A DNA stretch of 64,000 nucleotides. Source: Rubinisphaera margarita (GTDB lineage Bacteria; Planctomycetota; Planctomycetia; Planctomycetales; Planctomycetaceae). Within the stretch, counting starts at the first letter, position 1, and each line of letters begins with the position of its first letter. Below the pieces are notes generated by a model. The model worked only from the letters and a program-made list of their open reading frames with translations. It was not told the DNA's origin and made no database searches. The DNA is taken from positions 345,892 through 409,891 of the forward strand of contig NZ_JAKFGB010000021.1 of NCBI RefSeq assembly GCF_022267515.1. The letters are read 5' to 3'. The position numbers were made by a program, and so were the translations under genes. This document shows positions 35,561 to 45,200 of the stretch, one piece after another.

Positions 35561-37126
35561 TTGACCGTCGCCTGTCCCGCTTCCTCAAAAGCCGACCAGT
35601 CCCGTGACGCTCTGCTGCGGCAGTGGCGCACGTCCAGCGACCGGGTGATTGCCACGTCTCTGGGGGTGAGCAACCGCACCGTCTCCCTGCAGCGCAAACA
35701 GCTCGAAGCGGATGGTCTGATCCTGCCGCGTGAATCGAGTACACAGGCGGTCAAGGCACGCCAGTACGACGTGTGTACTGCAGCCATCGAACCTGCGGAC
35801 CTCAATGATGAGCTCTACGACCCGATCGATGAAGACGAACCCTCGTTCAAAGCTCTCCTCGCAGACATCGAACAGAACGGCATTCTGGAACCGATCGTCG
35901 TGAGCGGCGACGGCTACATTCTCTCCGGTCACCGCCGGCATGCAGCCGCTTGTGTGATCGGTCTGGATCGCATCCCGGTGCGGGTGAAGCACGACGTCTC
36001 GTATCTCCGTGATCCCGATGCGTTCCTGCGGCTGCTGGCCAGTTACAACCGCCAGCGCGTGAAGACGACCAGCGAACAGATGCGGGAAGAAGTCGCCCTG
36101 ATGACCGACCAGTCGTATCGGTCGGTGCGAGATTTTCGGAGAGAGGCGAGTGTCGTCAACAGCGAGACGGTCGAACTGCGAGGTCGTAAGCGCCGCTCAA
36201 CGATTCGGGACAAGATCGAACTGCGGGATGCCATCGTCCGAGTGATTCACGATGAGCAACGCAACTGGCCCCTGAGTGACCGGGCCGTGCATTATCGCCT
36301 GCTGAATATTCCGGGCCTCGTGCGGAACGACAAGACCCGCGTGCCTTACCTCAACAACGCCGCGTCCTACGACGATGTGACCAACATGCTCACGCGGCTG
36401 CGTCTGGATGGATCCGTGCCGTTTGAGTCGATCGCGGATGAGACCCGGCCCGTGGTCCTCTGGAATACGCATCGTTGTGTGGGCGATTACGTGCGGCAGG
36501 AGTGCGATGGCTTCCTGTCGGGCTACTACCGGAGCCTGCTGCAGAGCCAGCCGAACTGGATCGAACTGCTCGTCGAAAAGAACACGGTCGCCAGTCAGCT
36601 GCGTCAGGTCGCCGCAAAATACACCATCCCGATGACCAGCGGGCGGGGTTACTCGTCACTGCCGCCACGCAAGAACATGGTCGACCGGTTCCGGCAGTGC
36701 GGCCGCGAACAACTGGTGGTCGTTGTCGTCAGTGACTTCGATCCGGAAGGGGAGGACATCCCGGGCAGTTTCGGCATCTCACTGAGGGACGACTTCGGGA
36801 TCCCGGCTCAGCAGCTGAAGATCGTCAAAGCCGCACTGACCGCCGATCAGGTCGCCACGCTGGAACTGCACGAGGGACAGATCTCGAAGGATTCATCCTC
36901 ACGGTACAAGCGGTTTGTGCGGGAACACGGCGAACGGGCCTGGGAACTGGAATCACTTTCCGCTGATCGGTTACGTGACATCGTTGAGGCCTCGATCCGG
37001 GACTTACTGGATCTCGATGCGTTTGAAGCCGAGGTGGCTCGGGAAGCCTCCGAGCAGGAAGAACTCAACGAAAAACGACGCCAGCTCCGGCAGGCGTTGA
37101 CCGCCAATATTCACGACGCTGACTGA
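35561..37126 (+). CDS. ParB-domain protein fused to a topoisomerase VI A-like Toprim domain
   Basis: The 521-residue protein starts with a helix-turn-helix-like segment (IATSLGVSNRTVSLQRKQLE). A ParB/sulfiredoxin-like domain follows: FKALLADIEQNGILEPIVVS and ILSGHRRHAAACVIGLDRI. The C-terminal half resembles a Spo11/TopoVI-A Toprim domain, with WIELLVEKNTVASQLRQVAA and VVVVVSDFDPEGEDIPGSFG, whose glutamate and DxD-like residues would bind magnesium. It starts with a TTG directly behind the helicase gene, in the same operon. A role in DNA segregation, nicking or replication initiation of the module is plausible; no experimental function is known to me. Confidence 0.7.
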   Translation: MTVACPASSKADQSRDALLRQWRTSSDRVIATSLGVSNRTVSLQRKQLEADGLILPRESSTQAVKARQYDVCTAAIEPADLNDELYDPIDEDEPSFKALLADIEQNGILEPIVVSGDGYILSGHRRHAAACVIGLDRIPVRVKHDVSYLRDPDAFLRLLASYNRQRVKTTSEQMREEVALMTDQSYRSVRDFRREASVVNSETVELRGRKRRSTIRDKIELRDAIVRVIHDEQRNWPLSDRAVHYRLLNIPGLVRNDKTRVPYLNNAASYDDVTNMLTRLRLDGSVPFESIADETRPVVLWNTHRCVGDYVRQECDGFLSGYYRSLLQSQPNWIELLVEKNTVASQLRQVAAKYTIPMTSGRGYSSLPPRKNMVDRFRQCGREQLVVVVVSDFDPEGEDIPGSFGISLRDDFGIPAQQLKIVKAALTADQVATLELHEGQISKDSSSRYKRFVREHGERAWELESLSADRLRDIVEASIRDLLDLDAFEAEVAREASEQEELNEKRRQLRQALTANIHDAD

Positions 37127-37163
37127 CTGACATTTCACTTTCCTAATCAATGGGGACTATCGC

Positions 37164-38492
37164 ATGCAGACGGAACTGAAGATCGAGCAACAGCCGCTGA
37201 AGAACGTCAAACCCTACGAGCAGAACCCCCGCAAGAATGAGCAGGCGGTGGAGCAGGTCGCCCGGTCCATCGAAGAGTACGGCTTCCGGCAACCAATCGT
37301 GGTCGACGAGCAGGGGGTGATCATCTGCGGTCACACCCGCTGGAAGGCGGCGAAGAGGCTCAAGCTGAAGCAGGTGCCTGTGCATGTCGCCACGGGGCTG
37401 ACCGAAGCCCAGATCCGGGCTTACCGCCTCGCCGACAACAAGACCGCCGAGCTGGCCGAATGGGATCTGGATCTCTTGCCGCTCGAACTGACGGCCCTGC
37501 AGGGCATGGACTACGACATCAGCAGTCTTGGCTTCACGGTCACGGAACTCGCCGACCTGATGCAACCCGAGCCGCCTGAGCCGCAGAGCGATCCGGATGA
37601 CATTCCCGAACCGCCCGACGAAGCCATCACGCAGCCGGGTGACCTGTGGATTCTCGGAAATCATCGTCTGCTGTGCGGGGACAGCTCGAAGCCGGAGCAG
37701 CTCGATCGTCTGCTCGACGGCCAGCCCATTCACCTGGCGAACACGGACCCGCCGTACAACGTGAAGGTCGAGCCCCGGAGCAACAATGCGATCAGCGCCG
37801 GGCTGTCGTCGTTCGAGGGTACGAAACACCACCAGAAGCTGGATGTGGAGCGCCATCCGTCGAAGGCTAAGAAGACCACGACCAAGATGCGCGCCAAGGA
37901 CCGGCCACTGGCCAACGACTTCGTGACCGACGAAGAATTCGATCGACTGCTCGATGCCTGGTTCGGGAACATCGCCCGTGTCCTGCTGCCGGGACGGTCG
38001 TTCTATATCTGGGGCGGCTTCTCCAACTGTGCCAACTATCCGCCGTTCCTGAAGAAGCACGAGCTCTACTTCAGTCAGGCCATCATCTGGGACAAGCTGC
38101 ACCCTGTGCTGACACGGAAGGATTTTATGACGGCGCACGAGTGGTGTTTTTACGGGTGGAGATCCGGCGCCGGCCACAAGTTCTTCGGGCCCAACAACGC
38201 CACCGATCTCTGGCACGTGAAGAAGGTGACGCCGCAGAACATGGTGCATCTCACCGAGAAGCCCACCGAACTCGCCGAACGAGCCATCGAGTACTCGTCG
38301 CAGAAGGGAGAGAACGTGCTGGATCTGTTTGGTGGCAGCGGCTCGACACTCATCGCTTGCCAGATGACGGGACGTCGTGCCTTCCTGATGGAGCTGGATC
38401 CGCCGTACTGCGATGTGATCGTGCAGCGCTGGGAGAACTACACGGGACTCAAAGCGAAGCGGGTTGCCGCGGAGAATGAGGTGGCCGCATGA
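37164..38492 (+). CDS. ParB-domain / DNA adenine methyltransferase fusion
   Basis: The 442-residue protein has a ParB-like N-terminus (about 1-110: NVKPYEQNPRKNEQAVEQVA, IVVDEQGVIICGHTRWKAAK). The methyltransferase domain has motif IV NTDPPYNVKVE (about residue 195) and motif I NVLDLFGGSGSTLIACQMTG near the end, the beta-class order with DPPY, which suggests N6-adenine methylation. Such fusions are typical of phages and integrated elements, where they modify the element's own DNA. It lies 37 bp after the ParB/Toprim gene. It ends against a bidirectional hairpin and the convergent HARE-HTH gene. Confidence 0.9.
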   Translation: MQTELKIEQQPLKNVKPYEQNPRKNEQAVEQVARSIEEYGFRQPIVVDEQGVIICGHTRWKAAKRLKLKQVPVHVATGLTEAQIRAYRLADNKTAELAEWDLDLLPLELTALQGMDYDISSLGFTVTELADLMQPEPPEPQSDPDDIPEPPDEAITQPGDLWILGNHRLLCGDSSKPEQLDRLLDGQPIHLANTDPPYNVKVEPRSNNAISAGLSSFEGTKHHQKLDVERHPSKAKKTTTKMRAKDRPLANDFVTDEEFDRLLDAWFGNIARVLLPGRSFYIWGGFSNCANYPPFLKKHELYFSQAIIWDKLHPVLTRKDFMTAHEWCFYGWRSGAGHKFFGPNNATDLWHVKKVTPQNMVHLTEKPTELAERAIEYSSQKGENVLDLFGGSGSTLIACQMTGRRAFLMELDPPYCDVIVQRWENYTGLKAKRVAAENEVAA

Positions 38493-38565
38493 ATGGCATC
38501 GTCGAACACGTGGGCCCGTGTCGCGTTCCCGAGAGCGTCCGCACGTTTCCGCGCCACAACGAACA

Positions 38566-38595
38566 AACGCCCCAACGTGGCGAACGTGGGGCGTT
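38566..38595. terminator. Bidirectional hairpin terminator
   Basis: AACGCCCCAACGT (38566-38578) pairs with ACGTGGGGCGTT (38584-38595) with a single bulged A and a GGCGA-type loop. On the minus strand it is followed by TTTGTTCGTT. It lies between the convergent methyltransferase and HARE-HTH genes. Confidence 0.65.
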
Positions 38596-38617
38596 GTGTG
38601 GCGAGTCTCGTGGGAGT

Positions 38618-39001
38618 CTAGCGGGCTTGGAACTGGCCGCGTTCGACCTTCGTGAAGCGGGCGTTGTCGCCCCTGGTATTGATCTCCCGCATCATGGCCG
38701 CGTAGAGCGTGTTGTGCGGGGTCTTGCCAGCCGGGCTCGACCAGAGACCTTGCGTTGCCGCCGCCTCGACGATCGCCTTACAGGCCATCGGTTGGCCCGC
38801 GTCCTTCAGGATCTGATGGGCCGCGTCGAGCAGGCTCAGTTTCGCTTTGGGTTTGTCCGCCTTCTTGGCCAGCGTCGTCGTGCCTTTGGCTTTCTCAGCC
38901 ATCCGTCGTGTGCGTGGCTTCCTGGTTGTCTTCGGCTCGGGAGCCTGAGCGTCGGTCTTCGGTGCAGCAGTCTTGCGTGCGGTCTTCTTCTTCGTTGCCA
39001 T
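38618..39001 (-). CDS. HARE-HTH domain protein with basic N-terminal tail
   Basis: From ATG 39001 (GAGGACC 8 bases upstream) the protein has 127 residues. The N-terminal ~60 residues are a lysine/alanine/proline-rich tail (MATKKKTARKTAAPKTDAQA) like histone H1. The C-terminal domain is a winged-helix HARE-HTH: LSLLDAAHQILKDAGQPMAC, LWSSPAGKTPHNTLYAAMMR and FTKVERGQF. Such proteins bind DNA, and planctomycete phage-like elements often encode one. It is the only minus-strand gene within the replication/packaging block. Chromatin-like or regulatory function is inferred. Confidence 0.8.
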   Translation of the reverse strand: MATKKKTARKTAAPKTDAQAPEPKTTRKPRTRRMAEKAKGTTTLAKKADKPKAKLSLLDAAHQILKDAGQPMACKAIVEAAATQGLWSSPAGKTPHNTLYAAMMREINTRGDNARFTKVERGQFQAR

Positions 39002-39514
39002 TGTCGTGGTCCTCATTCTCTGGGATCGTGGTCTATGCAAGCCAACGCGGCTCGCGACGACCATCAGTTACCTCGACCGCGAAGACACATCCAGTCCGTT
39101 CTCGGAGAGTTCAGAAAGATGTTCTAAGGTTGCCTGCCACCGCTCTCACGCTTCGTAGACCGAGGGTCCACCCAGGTTGACACGCATGTGCATAATGCTG
39201 TTAAGAACCAGTCCACTGCCGCGACATGGCGAGTCCACTCCAGAAAGGCCGTCGCCGTAAGTCTTTGCGAGATCAATGGTTCCTTCCAGGCGGGGGTACG
39301 GGCCGCGCGGTTCGTTTTACCGCGGCATTTTTGTGCGTAAGGGGTGAATTTGTCTCGGTAAGTAATAATTACTTTGAGGGGACTCCCGGGCCCCCAGAGT
39401 CTACAAAACAAGGCATTCGGGCGATTCCGGAAGTGTCCCGAGCGTGAGAAAAGACTTACTTGAGGGCCGTTCTTCGGTAAGTCAAATTTCACGAAACTAG
39501 GGTATATCGAACCC
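39002..39514. promoter_or_regulatory. Intergenic region with palindromes upstream of the terminase genes
   Basis: The 513 bp hold no credible gene. AAGTAATAATTACTT (39360-39374) is a perfect palindrome around one base. GACTTAC (39453-39459) pairs with GTAAGTC (39477-39483). The shared GTAAG/CTTAC core suggests binding sites for one regulator, or a packaging recognition region next to terminase small subunit. Promoters for the divergent genes probably lie here. Confidence 0.4.
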
Positions 39515-40162
39515 ATGGCAAAACGCGGCAACAAGCCACCGGCGAAGAGCACGTCCGGGCTGTCCGATCAGCTCGAACGGGAGCTGGCCGCGCGGGCCTA
39601 CCGCAAAGTGATGTCGGGCGAGACTCCGTCCGCGCAGGAGCGCTCCGCTCTCCGCCGCTACGAAAAGCAGCAGGAAGAAGACCGTCGCTGGCAGTATTAC
39701 GAGACGATCCCGCAGAAGCACTGGCGGGAGATGTCGGGGCGTCAGGCGAAAGTCATCAACGAACAGGCGGAGCGTTATGGCATCCCGTTCGGAGGCAAAA
39801 CGATCTCCCTGCCCCAGGTCGTGCGAGCCATGCACAACTTCCTGGCTGACAACTGCCGCCGGTTCCCGCAGGACGATGACCTGCTGGCTTCCAACGTCGC
39901 CAGCCCCGCGCTGGAACGGTACCGCGAAGAACGAGCCATCATGGCGCGACTGGACCGCCAGGAACGGGAAGGGGAGTTGATTCCCCGTCTGATCATCCGG
40001 GAGGGCCTGGAACGGATCGCCGCGATTCTCCGCACCGCCGGGGAAGCCTTGCGGCAGCAGTTCGGTGAAGACGCCGTCACGATTCTGAATGAAGCGCTCG
40101 ATGAAGCCGAGGTTGCCGCCTGCCGACTTTGTGACGAGGACCTCGAGGAGGACGATGCGTGA
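39515..40162 (+). CDS. Probable phage terminase small subunit
   Basis: The 215-residue protein begins MAKRGNKPPAKSTSGLSDQL and is helical and charged, with a coiled-coil-like middle (ALRRYEKQQEEDRRWQYYE) and an acidic end (CDEDLEEDDA). A segment KHWREMSGRQAKVINEQAER then ISLPQVVRAMHNFLADN resembles the helix-turn-helix DNA-recognition part of terminase small subunits. Its end overlaps the large-subunit start by 4 bp, the usual gene order. Identification rests largely on this position and on size. Confidence 0.72.
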   Translation: MAKRGNKPPAKSTSGLSDQLERELAARAYRKVMSGETPSAQERSALRRYEKQQEEDRRWQYYETIPQKHWREMSGRQAKVINEQAERYGIPFGGKTISLPQVVRAMHNFLADNCRRFPQDDDLLASNVASPALERYREERAIMARLDRQEREGELIPRLIIREGLERIAAILRTAGEALRQQFGEDAVTILNEALDEAEVAACRLCDEDLEEDDA

Positions 40163-42087
40163 AGCAGACTCTCCAGAAGGAACTGGCCTCGCTGATCGTC
40201 CGGTCGCGAACCTCCCGACTCCGGACGATGCGCGAGTTTGCCGAGCAGGAGATTATTGTTCCGGACGGACCTTATCAGGGACGTCGGTTCTCGTGCGATC
40301 GGCAGCCGTTCTCCCGGCTCTGGATGGACTCCGTCAGTTCTGGAAAGTGGAACCGCTTTGTGGCTACGGGACCGACGCAGTCCGGCAAGACCCTCTGCTG
40401 CTTCCTGATCCCGCTCTTATATCACCTCTTCGAAGTCGGCGAGACTGTCATCTGTGGACTCCCCGACATGGACATGGCGGCCGACAAATGGCGCGAGGAT
40501 CTGCTGCCCGTGATTGAACGCTCCCGCTACCGCGAACTGATGCCCGTGCGGGGGAGCGGTTCCCGAGGCGGGAAGATCGAAGCCATCCAGTTCCTGAACG
40601 GGGCCACATTGAAGTTTATGTCGGGAGGAGGTGGTGATAAATCCCGGGCCGGGTTTACGTCCCGCGTGGTCGTCATCACCGAAACGGACGGCATGGACAA
40701 GTCGGGCGTCGCCAGTCGGGAAGCGGATAAGGTCACACAGCTAGAAGCCCGCACCCGGGCCTACGGCGCCCGCAAGCGGATCTATCTGGAATGCACGGTC
40801 TCGACGCAGGACGGGCGGACGTGGCAGGAATACCGGGAGGGAACCGCGAGCCAGATTCTGCTGCGGTGTCCGCATTGCCGGGACTGGGTGAGTGTCGAGC
40901 GTCAGCAGCTGAGAGGCTGGCAGGACGCACTCTCGCAGGCCGAAGCCCGGCGCAAGGGCGCCTACGCCTGTCCGAACTGCGGGATGTTCTGGACCGAGAA
41001 CGATCGACGCCAGGCCAACGTTGACAGTCAGCTGGTGCACGAGGGTCAGGAGATCACGGCGGAAGGGGCCGTCACCGGCGACCCCAAAGAAACCGAAACG
41101 CTCGGCTTCCGCTGGTCGTCGGTCCACAATCTGTTCCAGACTGCCGGAGATGTCGCCGCCGATGAATGGAAAGCCGCCCGCTCTCCGGACGAGGACAATG
41201 CCGAGCGCGAGATGCGACAGTTTGTGTGGTGCCTGCCGGTCGTCCCGAACCGCTGGGAAGAGACCGCGCTGCAGGCCGAGGAGATCACGCGCCGCGTCTC
41301 GATCTGGCCACCGGGCGTCGTGCCGCCGGGAACCGAGTATCTGACTGCCGCGATGGATCTCGGGAAGTATCTGTGTCACTGGATCATCGTCGCCTGGCAG
41401 GAGGATGCGTCCGGCTACATCGTGGATTACGGACGACTCGAGGTTGCGTCTGAAGATCTGGGGCTGGAGCCGGCTCTGCTGCTGGCGATGCAGGAGTTCT
41501 CGGGCCTGGTGCGCATGCGTCTGCCCATGGGGATCGATGAGAACGAACCTTCCCGCATTGAGGACAATCGTAAGGCCTTCGACGCCGCCTGGATCGATGC
41601 CGGCTACATGACCGAGACCGTTTACAAGTTCTGCCGGAATAAACCGGGGATCTTTCCGGCAGTTGGTCGCGGCGCCACGCAGATCTCCACCCGCTGGGAC
41701 CATCCCTCGAACTCGAAACGGTCCCGCTTGCGGGGTGTCGGCGAAGGGTATACCGGCAATGACCTGCTTGACCACGGAGTAACTCTGCTGGAAGTGAATG
41801 CGGACCACTGGATGAGATGGGTGCATCAGCGGCTGACGACGCCCTTGTCGCAACCCGGCGCGATGCGGTTGTTCCAGGCCGCGCCGCACGAGCACCTGAG
41901 TCTGGCCAAGCACCTGACCGCCGAGCGGAAGATCGAGGAGTTTGTGGCCGGGAAGGGGATGGTGACTCGCTGGGAACGGATCCGCAAGAACAACCACTGG
42001 TTCCGGGCTAGCCTGATGGCTCCCGTCTTGCAACAGGGACAGAGCTTTCCCTCATCCGGGCGATCGGTAAACCGGCAAGTTTGGTGA
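40159..42087 (+). CDS. Phage terminase large subunit (GpA family)
   Basis: The 642-residue protein has Walker A GPTQSGKT at residues 71-78 and Walker B VVVITETD at about 170, within the family motif RAGFTSRVVVITETDGMDKS. A zinc-binding pair RCPHCRDW and ACPNCGMFW follows, then the nuclease part (AAMDLGKYLCHWIIVAWQED; DAAWIDAGYMTETVYKFC). This is the lambda gpA-like packaging motor that cuts concatemeric DNA and pumps it into proheads. Gene length is normal and the active sites look intact. However, no portal, protease, capsid or tail gene follows; the next gene is a giant surface protein. Confidence 0.92.
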   Translation: MKQTLQKELASLIVRSRTSRLRTMREFAEQEIIVPDGPYQGRRFSCDRQPFSRLWMDSVSSGKWNRFVATGPTQSGKTLCCFLIPLLYHLFEVGETVICGLPDMDMAADKWREDLLPVIERSRYRELMPVRGSGSRGGKIEAIQFLNGATLKFMSGGGGDKSRAGFTSRVVVITETDGMDKSGVASREADKVTQLEARTRAYGARKRIYLECTVSTQDGRTWQEYREGTASQILLRCPHCRDWVSVERQQLRGWQDALSQAEARRKGAYACPNCGMFWTENDRRQANVDSQLVHEGQEITAEGAVTGDPKETETLGFRWSSVHNLFQTAGDVAADEWKAARSPDEDNAEREMRQFVWCLPVVPNRWEETALQAEEITRRVSIWPPGVVPPGTEYLTAAMDLGKYLCHWIIVAWQEDASGYIVDYGRLEVASEDLGLEPALLLAMQEFSGLVRMRLPMGIDENEPSRIEDNRKAFDAAWIDAGYMTETVYKFCRNKPGIFPAVGRGATQISTRWDHPSNSKRSRLRGVGEGYTGNDLLDHGVTLLEVNADHWMRWVHQRLTTPLSQPGAMRLFQAAPHEHLSLAKHLTAERKIEEFVAGKGMVTRWERIRKNNHWFRASLMAPVLQQGQSFPSSGRSVNRQVW

Positions 42088-42168
42088 GAATGACACTCGC
42101 GCACCAAAGCTCGTTTTATCGAGAGATGATGACCAGTTGTGAATCTCGAAAAAATGTGCGCTGGATAT

Positions 42169-42198
42169 TTGACATCTTTTTATCGTGTTCACTAGAAC
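42169..42198 (+). promoter_or_regulatory. Candidate promoter of the giant surface protein gene
   Basis: TTGACA (42169-42174) is followed after 18 bp by TAGAAC (42193-42198), a 4-of-6 match to the -10 consensus. It lies about 90 bp upstream of the ATG at 42289, in the AT-rich gap behind the terminase gene. Confidence 0.5.
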
Positions 42199-42288
42199 GT
42201 TGGTCCACTTTTCGGATGTTCATGACACGCCATTCGCGTCGCTGTCTATCGTCACCCGACCACTCATCCTACTCGAAGGAACGCGCTC

Positions 42289-45200
42289 ATGCTGTTGCGG
42301 CCGTGGCTGGAACTGTTGCCGGTAAAACTGCGCTGGTTGTCCCGATATGGTCATCACGTTTCCAGGCGGGCCCGCCGTCCCCGGCGACTGCAGTTCGCAG
42401 GCGAGGTGCTTGAACAGCGGACGTTGCTCACCACGTTCACTGCGATCGATGATGTCTTCGTCGGCGAGTACAACCGCACGGGGACCGCTCTGGACCTCGC
42501 GGTGCTCGATAATGACGACATCGATCCAACGCTTCTTGACGGCAATTCGGCCAATGGCGAGGTCACGATTCAGCTGCAGGGTTCACCAGCCAACCTTGCT
42601 GTCGTTGGCAATCTCATTCAGTACACCCCGGGAGTTACATTCGAGCAGACGGTGGAGTTCGACTACGCGCTGTTTGATGGGACCACAACCTCGGTGGCGT
42701 CGGTGACTCTTGAGCTGTTTGATCGGAATAGCACGACGTCGCCGGTCGTTGATGACGAATTCACAGTGCGTCGAGTTGATGATCTGTTTGGAGCGGACGG
42801 CACAGCTTATGAGTTCCTGCAGAACTCCGATGGACGGCAGGTTCTGGATAGTCGTTCAGAACTGATGATCAACGGGCAGGCGAGCGGATCGAAGACGGGG
42901 AAGGGCCCCTTGCTCGGGGAACAGGTCGTCATTGATGCCACTCAGTCCTATACGTACTCAGGCTGGTTCCGTGCCGGAGACGAGGTCAACAGTTCCGGCA
43001 GTTACTCGCCGAGTAATACGCAATATCTCGGGTTTCGAGAATACGATTTCGACGGCAACGAAATTGCGCCCATCCACGTGCTGCGGTTCTCCGGGAGTGT
43101 GGATGCGGTTCTGGCCGAAGACTTCGACCCCGTGACAGACACCCAGATTGTTCTGGTGGGGACCGGATTGGGATGGAGCACCGGTGGTGCTGGACACACG
43201 CGCAATGTGGCATTTCTGAATTATACGACGTCAGATGGGATCACGCATGCCGACTACACGCGTCATGTGACGACCGCCTATTCCAGTGGGATGTGGACGA
43301 CATCGGGCATCACGGAAGATGTCGCCAACAACCGCACCTATATCACCTTGTCTGCTAACGCGGCGGCGTCTCTGGATGTTGTTCCCTCAGGAATCATCAC
43401 CGCGGGGACCAAGGTCCGCAACGCCTCAAGCGGGCAAACCTTCAACTATTCATTGGGCTCGGCAGTCACGCTGATCCGAGACGCGTCCAATCCCGTCGGA
43501 TGGACGTATCGCACCGCCGTCATTTCTGGTGTGAAAGACCCGAGCGATGTGGGGCACACAACGTTTCGTCCGGGAACATATTCCATTCGTCCAGCCATTC
43601 TCGCCAATCACACCGACAGCGGTGGCGGCAGTCAGGTTCTGGAGTACCGCGACGTTCGCTTTGGGCTAACGCAACAGGCCATGACGGGCCTCGAAGACCA
43701 GACTGGTTTCCAGGCGGTGATCCCGTTCGGTGGAGCGACGCTGCAGAGCAGTGACCAGAGCGACGAATTCCGGGGCGACGAGCTCATCAGAATCGATGCA
43801 GCCAAGTCCTATGCGCTCACCGGGTTTATCCGGTCCGGCGATGGTGCAGGCGGACAATTCAATGCCGCCAACCAGCACTACGTCGGGTTGGAGCAGTACG
43901 ACGCTCAGGGACGCTTGCTCGGACGCTCCGGTCAAACCCTCGTCAGCACCGGCGATCAGTGGGAGCCGCTGACGCTGCTGCTCAGTGGCCAGACAACGAC
44001 AACCTCAGAGACGACGCTGAAGCTCCGTCCCGATACCGCTTACATCCGGCCGATCGTGCGGGCCAATGAGTCAACAACCGGCAATCTGTTCTCATGGCGG
44101 GATCTGACTGTCAGCCGGGCCGTTGATCTCTATCGGGACGGCACCGTGGATCTGACCTTCGGCGGGCAGACGACCTATACAACGAGCACCGCTCGTGACG
44201 AGATCATGTCCGATCAGATACTGCCGGTGGACACGGCCCTCCAGTACGAGATCGCTGTGGAGATGCAGGCCCAGCAGCAGTCGGGAGCGGCGGCCGAGCG
44301 GCACTACTTCGGATTTGCCTCGTACGATATTGACCTGAATCTGATCAAACCGATTCACGTGCTGACCTACGGCAGTTCGCAGGAAGCGACTCTGGCTGTG
44401 GATTTTGATCCAAGTGCGGGCGGGACCATGTACCTGTCCGGAGACCTCTCCGGGTGGAGTACCGGCGGAGCGGCTCACACCCGCAATCTGAGCTTCATGA
44501 GTTATGCGGACAGTACCGGTCACGTCCACAGTGACTATTCCCGATACGTCACTCAGAATTTCAGCAGTGGTGGAATGTGGGCTTCCGGAGGAATCTCGTC
44601 GGCCACCTATCAGGTCGACGGAAATAGGGATTTGATTCTCGACGCGAATGGGGCGCCGATCGAAGCTTCCAGCGGTTCAACGGTCACACTCTGGAAGATC
44701 GCTGTCACCGGATCGGTCAGTGCGGCGATCACCGATGGCACAGACGGACTGTTGGATGGCAATGGGAAGATCGCTGCCGGGACCAAGGTCCGGAATGCCC
44801 AAAGTGGAACAACATACAACTACGCGCTTCTGCACTCGGAATACATCAACTCCGAATGGACAAACTATCATACGGTCATTGGAGGCGGGACGATCGCTCC
44901 CGGTGGAGCCGAGCCGAACCTGTTCCGAGCAGGGACGGCGTATATCAAACTGGTGGGAATGTTTAACTGGGCGTACTCCGGTCCCGACGACGATCTGACG
45001 CTGACGGCAACGGAGGTTTCGTTCCGCAACGCGTCAGTGGCCCAGCTGAGCCATGTTGATGGTGTGGTCACGCTGGATCTGGATGTTCTCAAGAATGATG
45101 GCATCGGTGCCGATCCGGCGTCGGTGAATATCACATCTGTCACGACGCCGGAGTTCGGAACCGTTTCGATCGTCCAGGGAAATGGCACGACGACTGTCGA

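Larger units (their letters stand above)
26504..42087. mobile_element. Phage-satellite-like module (recombinase, replication, packaging; no structural genes)
   Basis: The block begins with a serine recombinase cassette on the minus strand. It continues on the plus strand with regulator, sigma factor, primase, split helicase, two ParB fusions and terminase. It looks like a coherent mobile element, but its exact ends are unknown because I found no matching direct repeats at the flanks. Without morphogenesis genes it is either a deleted prophage or a satellite that uses a helper's particles. Confidence 0.6.

Noticed and set aside
37143..38249. 368-codon minus-strand frame opposite the ParB/methylase fusion
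   Set aside because: Shadow of a clearly coding plus-strand gene; no motif or start signal.
40741..42033. 430-codon minus-strand frame opposite the terminase gene
   Set aside because: Shadow frame; the terminase ATPase and nuclease motifs are on the other strand.
26400..42288. Attachment-site repeats bounding the serine-recombinase module
   Set aside because: I compared the flanks by eye and found no convincing shared core; the boundaries are left open.
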